Source: DATFTF01 sp963825175 | GTDB lineage: Bacteria; Acidobacteriota; Thermoanaerobaculia; UBA5066; Gp7-AA6 | Length of the DNA stretch: 64,000 bases | Direction: 5' to 3' | NCBI GenBank assembly: GCA_963825175.1 | Contig: CAWGSA010000001.1 | Coordinates: forward strand, 1,178,001-1,242,000 | Shown here: piece by piece, positions 17,418-25,886 of the stretch | Layout of the letters: each line of letters opens with the position of its first letter | Numbering within the stretch: position 1 is the first letter of the stretch | Position numbers and translations under genes: made by a program | Notes under the pieces: generated by a model | Seen by the model: the letters and a program-made list of their open reading frames with translations, nothing else | The model's database searches: none | What the model was told of the DNA's origin: nothing

Positions 17418-18335
17418 GACGGGGAAGGCCGGCCCCTCCCGGGAGAAGTCCTCCGCCCGGCCGACACGGACGCTTCCCCACAGGAGCGAGCGATCCTTCG
17501 CCGCGCGCGCGGACGCCTCGTGGTCGGTCGGCTCGCCGAACGTTCGAAGAACGACGATCGCGCGGGGCGCCGCGGCGTGGGCCACGGCGGCCCGGAGCCT
17601 CGCTGCGTACGCCGCCGACGCTCCGTCGAGAATGTTCGAAAGCGTGAAGGCGTCGAAGCTCCCGGGCGCGCACCCCTCGAGAAATTCGGCGGCGTCGGCG
17701 CAGACGACGCGCGCGGGCGTTCCCCGGGGCGGGACCTCGTCACCGGCGGGGTCCTGTCCCAGGAACAACTGCCAGGCGTACGGGTTGGAGGCGTTGGGGT
17801 GCAGCGCGAAACCCCGCTCCAGCCGGCGCAGCAGGACGTTGGAGAATCCATCGGGGAGCGCGCGCAGAAACTCCGGCGCGTAGACCAGCCGCAACGTGGC
17901 CGGATGAAACAGAAAGGCCAGGAGCCGGACGAGCGCGGACCGGGCCAAGCGGGTGCGCCAGAAGATCACCTGCCCGGCGGGATCGGAAAGGGAGAGGAAT
18001 TCTCTGGCCGTCGAACGCCGCAGGATTCCGAGCGTCCGCAGGAGCGCCCTTCCCTGCGCCATCCGACGCTCGGCGGAACCCTCCCGCAGGGGCGCCCCCG
18101 AGAGACGCTGCTCGACGTAGGCGATCTGCGCAGGGTTCACGTCGACGGCGGTCACGCGCGCTCCGAGCCCGGCCAGCGCGAAGGCGGTGCAGCCCGCCGA
18201 CGCGATGGCGAAGACCCGCGACGACGCGGCGAAGGCCTCCTGCTCGATGCGCCAGTCCTCGTGCATCCGCCCGAAGAGAAGCGTTGCTCCCGCCGGGCGG
18301 CGGTCGAAGCGGCCGCTGCGCCACGGGGTCTCCAT
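17358..18335 (-). CDS. DUF3419 / BtaA-like S-adenosylmethionine-dependent transferase
   Basis: About 325 residues. The motif LLFGRMHEDWRIEQEAF, the SAM-binding loop VFAIASAGCTAFAL followed by VTAVDVNPAQIAYVE, and DAFTLSNILDGAS near the C terminus are those of DUF3419. The best-known member, BtaA, transfers the 3-amino-3-carboxypropyl group of SAM to diacylglycerol in betaine-lipid synthesis. Whether this one does so is inference; no BtaB is adjacent. ATG at 18335 has GAGG six bases before it; GTG at 18368 is the alternative. Lying tail to tail with plsB fits a role in membrane lipids. Confidence 0.72.
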   Translation of the reverse strand: METPWRSGRFDRRPAGATLLFGRMHEDWRIEQEAFAASSRVFAIASAGCTAFALAGLGARVTAVDVNPAQIAYVEQRLSGAPLREGSAERRMAQGRALLRTLGILRRSTAREFLSLSDPAGQVIFWRTRLARSALVRLLAFLFHPATLRLVYAPEFLRALPDGFSNVLLRRLERGFALHPNASNPYAWQLFLGQDPAGDEVPPRGTPARVVCADAAEFLEGCAPGSFDAFTLSNILDGASAAYAARLRAAVAHAAAPRAIVVLRTFGEPTDHEASARAAKDRSLLWGSVRVGRAEDFSREGPAFPVSGVRAEQVGDRVGVVGQQR

Positions 18336-18386
18336 CGACGCCTCGGGAAGAGCGCGGGGCACGGTCACAGCTTGGCCGCGTCGGGC

Positions 18387-18755
18387 CTATTGGGCCCGGT
18401 CCGGATCCGGAATGAGCATGGACAGCGCCACGCTGACGATCGTCACGACCAGGGCGCCCCAGAACGCGGCCCAGAATCCCGCGACGCGGAACCCGATCCC
18501 GAGCGATTCCGAGAGCGTCGAGGTCATCCAAAGGATCACTCCGTTGATGACGAACGTAAAGAGACCCAGGGTCAGGATCAGGAGGGGGCAGGTCAAAAGC
18601 TTCAGGATCGGGCGCACCAGCGCATTCAGGACGCCAAAGACCAGGGCCACGACGAGGAGGTAACCCGGCTCGCCGGAGAAAGTCACGCCGGAGACGATCC
18701 GGGTCGCCACCCACAGGGCGGCGGCGTTGAACAGGAGGCGCAGCAGAAAGCGCAT
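18387..18755 (-). CDS. YvlD-like phage holin IV superfamily membrane protein
   Basis: A 122-residue protein with four hydrophobic helices: LLRLLFNAAALWVATRIV, LLVVALVFGVLNALV, LLILTLGLFTFVINGVI and FWAAFWGALVVTIVSVAL. The motif LVRPILKLLTCPL between helices two and three is the hallmark of the YvlD/4TMS holin IV family. Despite the name these are chromosomal membrane proteins of unknown role, linked to envelope stress in Bacillus. ATG at 18755 opens the first helix; AGGAGG is not seen. It is not part of a prophage. Confidence 0.8.
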   Translation of the reverse strand: MRFLLRLLFNAAALWVATRIVSGVTFSGEPGYLLVVALVFGVLNALVRPILKLLTCPLLILTLGLFTFVINGVILWMTSTLSESLGIGFRVAGFWAAFWGALVVTIVSVALSMLIPDPDRAQ

Positions 18756-18831
18756 CACCGGCGAGTCTATCGCCGGTTCCGAGTCCCGGCGAGGGCATGG
18801 CGCCGCATGTAAGCTTGGCGCGTTTCTCGCC

Positions 18832-19506
18832 ATGAGCGCACCCCGCCGAATTTTCGTCGCCGGAGCCACCGGGTACATCGGCCGCGCGGTGATCCCTCGG
18901 CTCCTGTCCCGGGGACATTTCGTCCGGGCTCTGGCACGCCGCGGCTCGGAAACCAAAGTCCCCGCCGGCGCGGAGACGTTCTTCGGCGACGCGCTGGACA
19001 AGGCGACCTTCGCCGCCGGCGTCGCCTCCTGCGACGCCTTCCTGCAGCTCGTCGGCGTGGCGCATCCCTCTCCGGCCAAGGCCCGCCAGTTCCGCGAGAT
19101 CGATCTGGCGTCGGCCCGGGCTTCGGGAGAGGCGGCGCGCGAGGCCGGTGTCTCGGACTTCGTCTATCTCTCGGTGGCTCAGCCGGCTCCCGGCATGAAA
19201 GCTTACGTCGAGGCCCGAGCCGAAGGGGAAGCCTTCCTGCGAGGCCTCGGCTTCGCTTCGACGACGTTCCTGCGGCCCTGGTACGTCCTGGGGCCCGGGC
19301 ACCGCTGGCCCTCCCTGATCCTGCCCGGCTACTGGCTGGCCGAGCTCCTGCCCGCGACGCGAGAGACCGCGCGACGCGTGGGGCTGGTGACCCTGTCCCA
19401 GATGGCCGCCGCCATCGTCGAGGCGGTCGAGCATCCGCCGGAGGGCGTCCGGATCGTGCCGGTGCCGGAGATCCGCGCTGCGCGTCCCGAGCCTGCGCAG
19501 GACTGA
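18832..19506 (+). CDS. NAD(P)H-binding SDR / NmrA-like protein
   Basis: 224 residues starting MSAPRRIFVAGATGYIGRAV, with the GxxGxxG loop of atypical SDRs, and the continuation FFGDALDKATFAAGVASCD typical of the NmrA/complex I NDUFA9-like group. Instead of the YxxxK it has AYVEARAEGEAFLR (YVEAR), consistent with an atypical, perhaps non-catalytic, nucleotide-binding protein. The upstream ATG at 18727 of the open frame would overlap the YvlD gene; ATG at 18832 fits the fold. The acetyltransferase gene starts eight bases after its stop, so they form a unit. Confidence 0.72.
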   Translation: MSAPRRIFVAGATGYIGRAVIPRLLSRGHFVRALARRGSETKVPAGAETFFGDALDKATFAAGVASCDAFLQLVGVAHPSPAKARQFREIDLASARASGEAAREAGVSDFVYLSVAQPAPGMKAYVEARAEGEAFLRGLGFASTTFLRPWYVLGPGHRWPSLILPGYWLAELLPATRETARRVGLVTLSQMAAAIVEAVEHPPEGVRIVPVPEIRAARPEPAQD

Positions 19507-19514
19507 GGACCGCC

Positions 19515-19958
19515 GTGGAGTGGACGCGCGGCGCCTTCACGATCTCGACCGATGCGGCGCGGATCGACCGCGGTCTTGTGCACGGCTTCCTCGAGGAGTC
19601 TTGCTGGGCGGCGGGGATCTCCCGCGACATCATGGACCGCTCGATCGACAACGCGATGTGCTTCGGCGTGTACGAAGGCGCGGCCCAGGTGGGCTTCGCG
19701 CGGGTGATCTCCGACTTCGCGACGGTCGCTTACATCGCCGACGTGTTCATGGTGGAGTCCCGGCGCGGGCGGGGCCTGGGCGAGTGGCTGATGGAGGCGA
19801 TCGTCGCCCATCCCCGTCTGCAAGGCCTCCGGCGCTGGATGCTCGTCACCCGGGACGCCCACGGTCTCTACCGCAAGGTCGGCTTATCTCCCCTGGCTCA
19901 TCCTGAGCGGATGATGGAGATGGCGGACCCGGATATCTATCGGAAGCCCCGGCCCTGA
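19515..19958 (+). CDS. GNAT family N-acetyltransferase
   Basis: 147 residues. The acetyl-CoA binding motif is RRGRGLGEWLMEAIVAHP, preceded by the strand YIADVFMVES and followed by WMLVTRDAHGLYRKVGL, the C-terminal GNAT segment. It is a single-domain protein of the common small type, often acting on small amines or antibiotics; the substrate is unknown. GTG start, eight bases after the upstream stop codon. Confidence 0.85.
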   Translation: MEWTRGAFTISTDAARIDRGLVHGFLEESCWAAGISRDIMDRSIDNAMCFGVYEGAAQVGFARVISDFATVAYIADVFMVESRRGRGLGEWLMEAIVAHPRLQGLRRWMLVTRDAHGLYRKVGLSPLAHPERMMEMADPDIYRKPRP

Positions 19959-20109
19959 GGCCGCGCCCTGGGATATCCTCCCCGACGAACTATGACTGCC
20001 GTCCGCTGACCCGAGCGGTCCCCTCAGACGTCCTCACGCGCCAGGACCAGGCACGCGAGCGCCGGGACGGAAGATCCCGCGCCGCGGCCGCACGAAAAGG
20101 ATGGCAGTC

Positions 20110-20868
20110 ATGAGCTCCCGAAACGACTGGTGGAAGAATTTCTTTGAAGGCTTGATCGTCGACTTCTGGCGGGCCGCCATGCCCCCGGAAGCCACACGGG
20201 CCGAGGCCGACTTCCTGGAACGCTTCCTCGCGGCGCCGGCGGGCGGCCGCTTGCTCGATGTTCCGTGCGGAGACGGACGGCTCGCCCTCGAGCTCGCCCG
20301 CCGCGGATTTCGCATGACCGGCGTGGACCTGTCCGCCGAGTTTCTGGCCGCCGCGCGGGAGAGCTCGCGCGCCGAGGGCTTGCCGATCGAATGGCGGCAC
20401 AGCGATATGCGCGACCTCCCCTGGGAGGAGCGCTTCGACGGCGCCTTCTGCGGCGGATCGAGCTTCGGGTACCTGGGCGACCAAGGCGACAGCGACTCCA
20501 TCGCTGCCGTCGGCCGCGCCTTGAAGCCGGGCGCCCGGTTCGTCATCGACGCGGTCAAGGCCGCCGAAATCGTGCTCCCGCCTCCCGCGGAGCCCCGAAC
20601 GATGGAGGTCGGCGACATCTCCTTCGCTGGAGAGAATCGCTACGACGCCGCCGCAGGATGGATGGACAACACGTACACCGTCTCCCGGGGCGACCGCCGC
20701 GAGGTCCGCACAGCCGCGTTCCGCGTCTACACCCGCGACGAGGTCGTGGCCATGCTCGCCGCCCGCGGATTCGGAAAATGCGAGAGCCTGGGCGCGCTCT
20801 CCGGAGAGCCGTTCGGCCAGGGATCCTCCCGGCTCATCCTCGTGGCGACCAAGACCGCTTCGACGTGA
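20110..20868 (+). CDS. Class I SAM-dependent methyltransferase
   Basis: 252 residues. Motif I of the Rossmann-like methyltransferase fold is RLLDVPCGDGRLALELA, with the acidic MTGVDLSAEFLAAA and motif IV FDGAFCGGSSFGYLGD. The C-terminal part (YTVSRGDRREVRTAAFRVYT, VVAMLAARGFGK) is typical of Methyltransf_25-like enzymes. The target is not apparent. ATG at 20110 lies eight bases after AAGGA; ATG at 20101 is too close to that site. Confidence 0.85.
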   Translation: MSSRNDWWKNFFEGLIVDFWRAAMPPEATRAEADFLERFLAAPAGGRLLDVPCGDGRLALELARRGFRMTGVDLSAEFLAAARESSRAEGLPIEWRHSDMRDLPWEERFDGAFCGGSSFGYLGDQGDSDSIAAVGRALKPGARFVIDAVKAAEIVLPPPAEPRTMEVGDISFAGENRYDAAAGWMDNTYTVSRGDRREVRTAAFRVYTRDEVVAMLAARGFGKCESLGALSGEPFGQGSSRLILVATKTAST

Positions 20869-20884
20869 GCCGGCGGCGGCTTTC

Positions 20885-21508
20885 TCAACGCTCGCGCGGT
20901 GTTTCAGGCGTGAACGGATAACAGCCCACGACCAGGCGAAACGGATCGCCGCGTCCCGGAGATCCATCGGGGCGCGCATACGGCGCCGTGAAGCGCGCGA
21001 TGACGCCTACGACCGCTTCGCGCAGGGCGACGGCGAAGGCCTCGCGGCGCTCCTGCGTCTCGAACCGGAATTGAGACTTGATCGAAAGGACGGGGGGGCG
21101 CCCGCCTTCCGCGGGGGCGGCCCGCTCGACCCGCAGGAGGTCGGTTTGGATCTGCGCGCAAAGCGCCAGCAGGTACGCGGGGCTGCCCGCGTCCTCGATC
21201 CCGCGCCAGTCGGCGCCGATCGGGCCCAGAAGGGAGGGCGCCAGAAGAAACCCGCGGGCGCAGATCACGTAACGCTGCTCGATCATGTTGCGCCGGCGGC
21301 GGCGGCCCGCGCGCTTGACGAAGCCTCCCCGGGCGAGCTTGCGGAGGTGGTAATTGACTTTCTGGCGCGTCAGGCCGAGACGGGATCCGAGCTCGGTCGC
21401 GGAGACGGGCTGACCGGAATGCTGCAAAATCGCCAGTCGGACCGGGTTGAGGATGACGGCAGCCCGGTCGATCTCGGAAATGCAGTCCAGAGACAAGGGC
21501 CCGGTCAT
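20885..21508 (-). CDS. ArsR-type winged-helix transcriptional regulator
   Basis: 207 residues. The N-terminal helix-turn-helix is in PVSATELGSRLGLTRQKVNYHLRKL, followed by a wing and an arginine-rich loop (RAGRRRRRNMIEQRYVI). The C-terminal 100 residues form an additional domain (LLALCAQIQTDLLRVE, FETQERREAFAVALREAV) that may bind a ligand or form dimers. It is divergent from the ABC exporter gene and separated by 160 bases of AT-rich sequence, so it may regulate that gene and itself. The ATG start is not preceded by a ribosome-binding site. Confidence 0.82.
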   Translation of the reverse strand: MTGPLSLDCISEIDRAAVILNPVRLAILQHSGQPVSATELGSRLGLTRQKVNYHLRKLARGGFVKRAGRRRRRNMIEQRYVICARGFLLAPSLLGPIGADWRGIEDAGSPAYLLALCAQIQTDLLRVERAAPAEGGRPPVLSIKSQFRFETQERREAFAVALREAVVGVIARFTAPYARPDGSPGRGDPFRLVVGCYPFTPETPRER

Positions 21509-21510
21509 TT

Positions 21511-21546
21511 GTATGACAATTTTGTCTTGAAAATATTATTTGTCAA
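21511..21546 (-). promoter_or_regulatory. Promoter and candidate operator of the ArsR-type gene
   Basis: On the minus strand, TTGACA (21546-21541) is followed 17 bases later by AAAATT, a weak -10. An imperfect palindrome, GACAATTTTGTC, at 21515-21526 overlaps the -10 and could be an autoregulatory operator. The start codon lies only about ten bases after the -10, so the mRNA would be leaderless. The segment is far more AT-rich than its surroundings. Confidence 0.45.
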
Positions 21547-21670
21547 TAAGGAACTCCGCGGGGCCTTCCCGGCGTAGTTCGTTAGTAGAAATGAAAGCGT
21601 TGAGGCAGTCTGTTGCGCAGGAAACGATGTTGCGAGACGACCGCTCGTCGGCAGAGAGCGAAAGGTAGCC

Positions 21671-23632
21671 GTGGCCCGTTCTCCCCTCCTCGGCGGAGCG
21701 GTGTCGTCGCGTTCCGCGCGCGGGCAGGGACAGGGCCGGGCCGGCCGGGCCGCGCCGGAGGAGAGCACGAAGAAGAAGTCGCCTCCGCTCCGGATCGTTC
21801 TGAAGGACGCCGCCGAGCTGATCCACGCCCGGCGCAGCCGCCTGGCGATGGGGTTGGCCATCCTGATCGTCAACCGGGTGTCCGGGCTCGTCCTGCCGGG
21901 AGCGAGCAAGTGGCTCTTAGACGACGTCATCGTCAAGGGGCGGCGGGAGCTTCTTCCGCTCTTAGTCGCCATCGCCGGCGGGGCCACGCTCATCCAGGCC
22001 CTGACGTCCTTTTCCCTCTCGCAGCTCCTGGGCAAGGCCGCCCAGCGTTCGATCACGGAAATGCGGCGGGCCGTGCAGCGCCACGTGGGACGCCTCTCGG
22101 TCTCGTACTTCGATCAGACCAAGGTGGGATCACTGCTCTCGCGGGTCATGACCGACGCCGAAGGAATCCGCAACCTGGTGGGCACCGGCCTGGTCGAAGT
22201 CGTCGGCGGGCTCCTGACCGCGGTCCTGGCGATGGGGATCCTGTTCTACAAGAACGCCCGCCTGACCGGGATCGCGCTCGGCGTTCTCTCCCTCTTCGGT
22301 TTCGTTCTGTTCTACGCGTTCAAGACCCTGCGCCCGCTCTTCCGGGAGCGCTCCAAGATCAACGCCGAAGTCTCCGGGCGGCTGACCGAGTCCTTTTCCG
22401 GCGTGCGGGTGGTCAAGGCGTACCGCGCCGAGCGCCGGGAGGCGATGGTCTTTTCCCGGGGCGTCCACCGCCTCTTCCGCAACGTGGCCAAGACGATGAC
22501 CGGCTTCTCGTTCGTCTCGGCGTTCTCGACCCTGCTGCTGGGCGGGGTGAGCGTCACCATCATGTGGATCGGCGGCCACGACGTCCTGGCCGGCCGCATG
22601 ACGATCGGCGATTTCGTCTCCTTTACGCTCTTCCTGGGGGTCCTGGTCGGACCGATCGTCCAGATCGTCTCGATCGGCAGCCAGATCACCGAGGCGTTCG
22701 CCGGACTGGAGCGCATCCGTGAGATCCGCAACGAGCTGACGGAGGACTCGGACGACTCCGGGCGAGAACGCCTCCCGCGCGTCGTCGGCAAGGTCGAGTT
22801 CCGCGACGTGCACTTCGAGTACCAGCCCGGAGTCCCGGTGTTGAAGGGGATCTCATTCGTCGCGCAGCCCGGGACCTCCACGGCCCTGGTGGGACCCTCG
22901 GGCTCGGGGAAAAGCACCATGATCGGACTGGTCGCCGCCTTCTACCGCCCGACGGCGGGAGAGATTCAGGTCGACGGCTACGACCTTTCCCGCGTGCGCC
23001 TGTCCGACTACCGCTCGCAGCTGGGCGTCGTGCTGCAGGACAATTTCCTCTTCGACGGCACGGTCTTCGAGAACATCGCCTATGCCCGGCCCGAAGCGTC
23101 CCGCGAGGAAATCCTCAAGGCCGCCGCCATCGCCCGCTGCGACGATTTCGTCCGCACGCTCCCCGATTCCTACGAAACCGTCGTGGGCGAGCGGGGCGTC
23201 AAGCTCTCCGGCGGGCAGCGCCAGCGGGTGGCGATCGCGCGGGCCATCCTGGCCGATCCGCGCATCCTGATCCTGGACGAGGCGACCTCGTCGCTCGACA
23301 GCGAGAGCGAGGCTCTGATTCAGGAGGGGCTCGCGGAGCTCATGAAGGGGCGCACCACGTTCGTCATCGCGCACCGCCTCTCCACCATTCGCAAGGCCGA
23401 CGCGATCCTGGTCGTCGAGGACGGACTGGTCGTCGAGCGCGGGCGGCACGAGGAGCTGCTCGCCCGGGGCGGCCGCTACGCCGATCTCTACGAGCGCCAG
23501 TACGGCGTCGAGGCGAACCTCTTCCGCAATCCCGGCGAGACGGAGAAGACCCCCGAGAAGGAGGCTCCCCGGACCGCGGCCGACGCGCTCATCGGGCGCC
23601 TGCCGCTGGTGGGAACGGGCCCTCGAGAGTAG
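21671..23632 (+). CDS. ABC exporter, fused permease and ATPase (MsbA/LmrA type)
   Basis: 653 residues. Residues 1-50 are basic and disordered; six membrane helices follow to about residue 350. The ATPase domain has Walker A (VGPSGSGKST), the Q-loop LGVVLQDNFLF, the signature LSGGQRQRVAIARAI, Walker B ILILDEATSSLDSES and the switch histidine FVIAHRLST. It works as a homodimer exporting lipids or hydrophobic compounds; the substrate is not known. GTG start with AAAGG upstream. It is divergent from the ArsR-type regulator, which may control it. Confidence 0.9.
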   Translation: MARSPLLGGAVSSRSARGQGQGRAGRAAPEESTKKKSPPLRIVLKDAAELIHARRSRLAMGLAILIVNRVSGLVLPGASKWLLDDVIVKGRRELLPLLVAIAGGATLIQALTSFSLSQLLGKAAQRSITEMRRAVQRHVGRLSVSYFDQTKVGSLLSRVMTDAEGIRNLVGTGLVEVVGGLLTAVLAMGILFYKNARLTGIALGVLSLFGFVLFYAFKTLRPLFRERSKINAEVSGRLTESFSGVRVVKAYRAERREAMVFSRGVHRLFRNVAKTMTGFSFVSAFSTLLLGGVSVTIMWIGGHDVLAGRMTIGDFVSFTLFLGVLVGPIVQIVSIGSQITEAFAGLERIREIRNELTEDSDDSGRERLPRVVGKVEFRDVHFEYQPGVPVLKGISFVAQPGTSTALVGPSGSGKSTMIGLVAAFYRPTAGEIQVDGYDLSRVRLSDYRSQLGVVLQDNFLFDGTVFENIAYARPEASREEILKAAAIARCDDFVRTLPDSYETVVGERGVKLSGGQRQRVAIARAILADPRILILDEATSSLDSESEALIQEGLAELMKGRTTFVIAHRLSTIRKADAILVVEDGLVVERGRHEELLARGGRYADLYERQYGVEANLFRNPGETEKTPEKEAPRTAADALIGRLPLVGTGPRE

Positions 23633-23650
23633 GAAACGTCGTTTCTACTC
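23627..23650 (+). terminator. Hairpin at the end of the ABC exporter gene
   Basis: GAGTAG-G-AAACG pairs with CGTTTCTACTC at the stop codon of the exporter gene. It lacks a T-run, so it may protect the transcript's 3' end rather than terminate. Confidence 0.4.
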
Positions 23651-23690
23651 CGACCTGCGTTCCTAAGCCCTCGTATCCAACCCTCTCAGC

Positions 23691-23850
23691 GCCGGTCGCG
23701 CAGCGACCGTCTGCGCTGAAAGCCAAACGACTCGCGCCGCGCGAGCCGGAGCGGAGGCCTCGCGATCAGGCGTTCGGTCGAGCCCGCATCCAGGCGAGCC
23801 GAACGCCGTTGCGCCGAAGGCGCAGATCGCGAACCGGAGCGAAGGCGAGG
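23691..23850. repeat. Dispersed intergenic repeat, copy 3 (inverted orientation)
   Basis: Read on the minus strand, this spacer carries CTTCGCTCCGGTTCGCGATC, TGCGCCTTCGGCGCA, the inverted pair GGCGTTCGG / CCGAACGCC and CTCCGCTCCGGCTCG, in the same order as copies 1 and 4. It lies between convergent genes and has no coding signal. Confidence 0.55.
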
Positions 23851-23852
23851 TC

Positions 23853-24584
23853 CTAGCTGCGCCGGCTGCCGCCGAGGAAGCGGAGCAGGAACAGGAACAG
23901 GTTGATGAAATCGAGGTACAGGGACAGCGCTCCGACGACGGCGTAGGAGCCTGTGCTGCCGTCGGGGAGGGCCGTGGCCATGACTTTGAGCCTCTGCGCG
24001 TCCCAGGCCGTCAAGCCGGTGAAGACGATCACGCCGACGATGGAGATGGCAAACTGCAGCGCGGCGCTGTGCCAGAAGACTCCGACCACCATCGCCAGGA
24101 GCAGCCCGATCAAGCCCATGAAGACGAACTGGCCGACGCCGGCCAGGCTGCGCTTGGTGGTCGAGCCGAAGAGGGCGAGCGCTCCGAACATCCCCGCCGT
24201 GACCACGAACGTCGTCGCGATCGACGTCAGGCTGTAGGCCAGGAAGATCATCGACAACGTGGCGCCGTTCAACGCCGAGTACAGCACGAAGAGAGCGGCC
24301 GCCGTCGCCGGAGCCAACCGGCTCACCCGCGCCGACAGATAGAACACCAGGCCGAGCTCGACGATCGCGGCGCCGAAGAAGGCGAACGGGTGCTGCGCGA
24401 AGAAGGCCGGGCCGATCGAGGCGGTGACCGCGAAGGAAACGATCGCGGTGATCCCGAGCCCCAGGCACATCCAGCCGTAGACCTTGCGCAGAAACGCGGT
24501 GACGCGCTCGGCGCCGGCCACCGTGGTGGTGGTGAAGGCCGATTGCGGCGTCATCGAAAATCGATCCATCCCAAAGCGATCCAT
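23853..24584 (-). CDS. Bax inhibitor-1/YccA family membrane protein
   Basis: 243 residues with seven hydrophobic helices. Family features are the N-terminal FLRKVYGWMCLGLGITAIV, a mid-region QFVFMGLIGLLLAMVVG, and the C-terminal aspartates in FTGLTAWDAQRLK and SLYLDFINLFLFLLRFLGG. Members of this family act as pH-sensitive calcium leak channels in the inner membrane or interact with FtsH. The ATG has AAGGAG eight bases upstream. It stands alone. Confidence 0.92.
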   Translation of the reverse strand: MDRFGMDRFSMTPQSAFTTTTVAGAERVTAFLRKVYGWMCLGLGITAIVSFAVTASIGPAFFAQHPFAFFGAAIVELGLVFYLSARVSRLAPATAAALFVLYSALNGATLSMIFLAYSLTSIATTFVVTAGMFGALALFGSTTKRSLAGVGQFVFMGLIGLLLAMVVGVFWHSAALQFAISIVGVIVFTGLTAWDAQRLKVMATALPDGSTGSYAVVGALSLYLDFINLFLFLLRFLGGSRRS

Positions 24585-24674
24585 CTTGTTCTCCTTGAGG
24601 CGCTGAGCGCCTCATATCTCAACGCGTTGGGCGTCCTCGGGATTCCCCGCGGTGAGGGACGTGAGACCTCAAAA

Positions 24675-25151
24675 TCAGTTCACCTGAAGTTTGAGGGCTT
24701 CCAGGTACTCCAGCGCGGTCGGATCGCCCGGGTTCTCCGCCAGCGCACCCTCGAACTCGGCCACCGCCTGCGCCAGCTCGCCGCGGGCGGCGTAAAGACG
24801 ACCGAGATTCAGATAGGGAAAGTGGCGCGGCTCGTACCGAAGCGCCTTCTTGGCCCGCTCGAACCAGGACTCCGCTTCCTGCGCCTGCCCCTTCTCGATC
24901 AAGTAGCAGCCGATGTCGTTGTACGGGTTGCCGAACGTCGGATCGGTCGCGATCGCCTTTCGGCACTCCGTGATCGCGTCGTCGAGCTGCCCGCCGAACG
25001 AGTAGGCCCAGCCGCGGAACGTATACGCCTCGGCTGTCGGGAAGACTTGCAGCGATCTCGTAAAGAGCGCGATCGACTCCTCGACCTCGCCCGCCAGCAG
25101 GCGCGCGGTCCCCTGCTGCCACAGCTGGAGGGCTTCCTCCCGATCGTACAT
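24675..25151 (-). CDS. Tetratricopeptide repeat protein
   Basis: About 158 residues forming three to four tetratricopeptide repeats, such as EESIALFTRSLQVFPTAEAY, DDAITECRKAIATDPTFGNP and AQAVAEFEGALAENPGDPTA. It has no signal peptide and probably mediates protein-protein contacts in the cytoplasm. The start chosen gives MYDREEALQLWQQG; an ATG 39 bases upstream (25190) is also in frame. The opposing sortase operon starts on the other strand close by. Confidence 0.8.
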   Translation of the reverse strand: MYDREEALQLWQQGTARLLAGEVEESIALFTRSLQVFPTAEAYTFRGWAYSFGGQLDDAITECRKAIATDPTFGNPYNDIGCYLIEKGQAQEAESWFERAKKALRYEPRHFPYLNLGRLYAARGELAQAVAEFEGALAENPGDPTALEYLEALKLQVN

Positions 25152-25217
25152 CCCCCACGATTCTAACGCTCTCCGCAACCCAGGTACCATCCTGGCGCAG
25201 GACGTGAAAGGGCGCGA

Positions 25218-25886
25218 GTGGGTTCGAAGGAAATGAGGATACGACGCCTCGTCGGGACGTTGCTGATCGCGAGCGGAATCGCGCTCTGCGCGGCCGCGGC
25301 GATCTATTACCTTCGAGGATCGATGGCGCAGCGTCAGGGCCGGATCGAGTTCGAGCGGCGCAAGGCGCTGTCGCCGTCACCGGCGCCCGTGACACCCGGA
25401 CCGGCGGAGAATCCGGGCATCGTTCAGGCCGTTCCGCCGCCGACCCCTCCCGCCTATCCCTACGGTCAGCCCCTGGCTCGGATCCGGATCCCCGTGGCCC
25501 GGATCGACGACATCGTCTTCGGCGGCAGCGACTCGGCCACGCTGGCGAAGGGACCCGGCCATGTGCCGGGCACGGCGCTTCCCGGCATGGACGGCCCGCC
25601 CAACAACTGCGTGATCACCGGGCACCGCGATTCCTATTTTCGGCGCCTCGGCTGGCTGCGAAAGGGGCATCTGATCCTGCTCGAGACACCGTCCGGCCAA
25701 AGGACGTACCGGATCGTCCAACGCGAGATCGTCCAGCCCGACGCCGTCTCGGTGCTCGCTCCCACATCGCAGCCGCGCTTGACGCTCATCACTTGTTATC
25801 CCTTCACCTACATCGGGCCGGCGCCGCAGCGACTGGTCCTGATCGCGGAGCCGGCCGGCGCCGACCCGAGCGCGGACGGATCGTGA
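25218..25886 (+). CDS. Class D sortase
   Basis: 222 residues: an N-terminal membrane helix (LLIASGIALCAAAAIYYL), a proline-rich linker, and a sortase domain from about residue 90. The catalytic histidine is in CVITGHRDSYF, the cysteine in LTLITCYPF, and the arginine in PAPQRLVL. Sortases cleave a cell-wall sorting signal and join proteins to peptidoglycan or to each other. In Gram-negatives the targets are few and often unknown; no LPxTG-type substrate is adjacent. The gene overlaps the next as TGATG, forming an operon with two other wall enzymes. GTG start after AAAGGG. Confidence 0.88.
   Translation: MGSKEMRIRRLVGTLLIASGIALCAAAAIYYLRGSMAQRQGRIEFERRKALSPSPAPVTPGPAENPGIVQAVPPPTPPAYPYGQPLARIRIPVARIDDIVFGGSDSATLAKGPGHVPGTALPGMDGPPNNCVITGHRDSYFRRLGWLRKGHLILLETPSGQRTYRIVQREIVQPDAVSVLAPTSQPRLTLITCYPFTYIGPAPQRLVLIAEPAGADPSADGS

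Noticed and set aside
18387..18755. A prophage, because of the holin-family protein
   Set aside because: YvlD-type proteins are chromosomal and no other phage gene is near.
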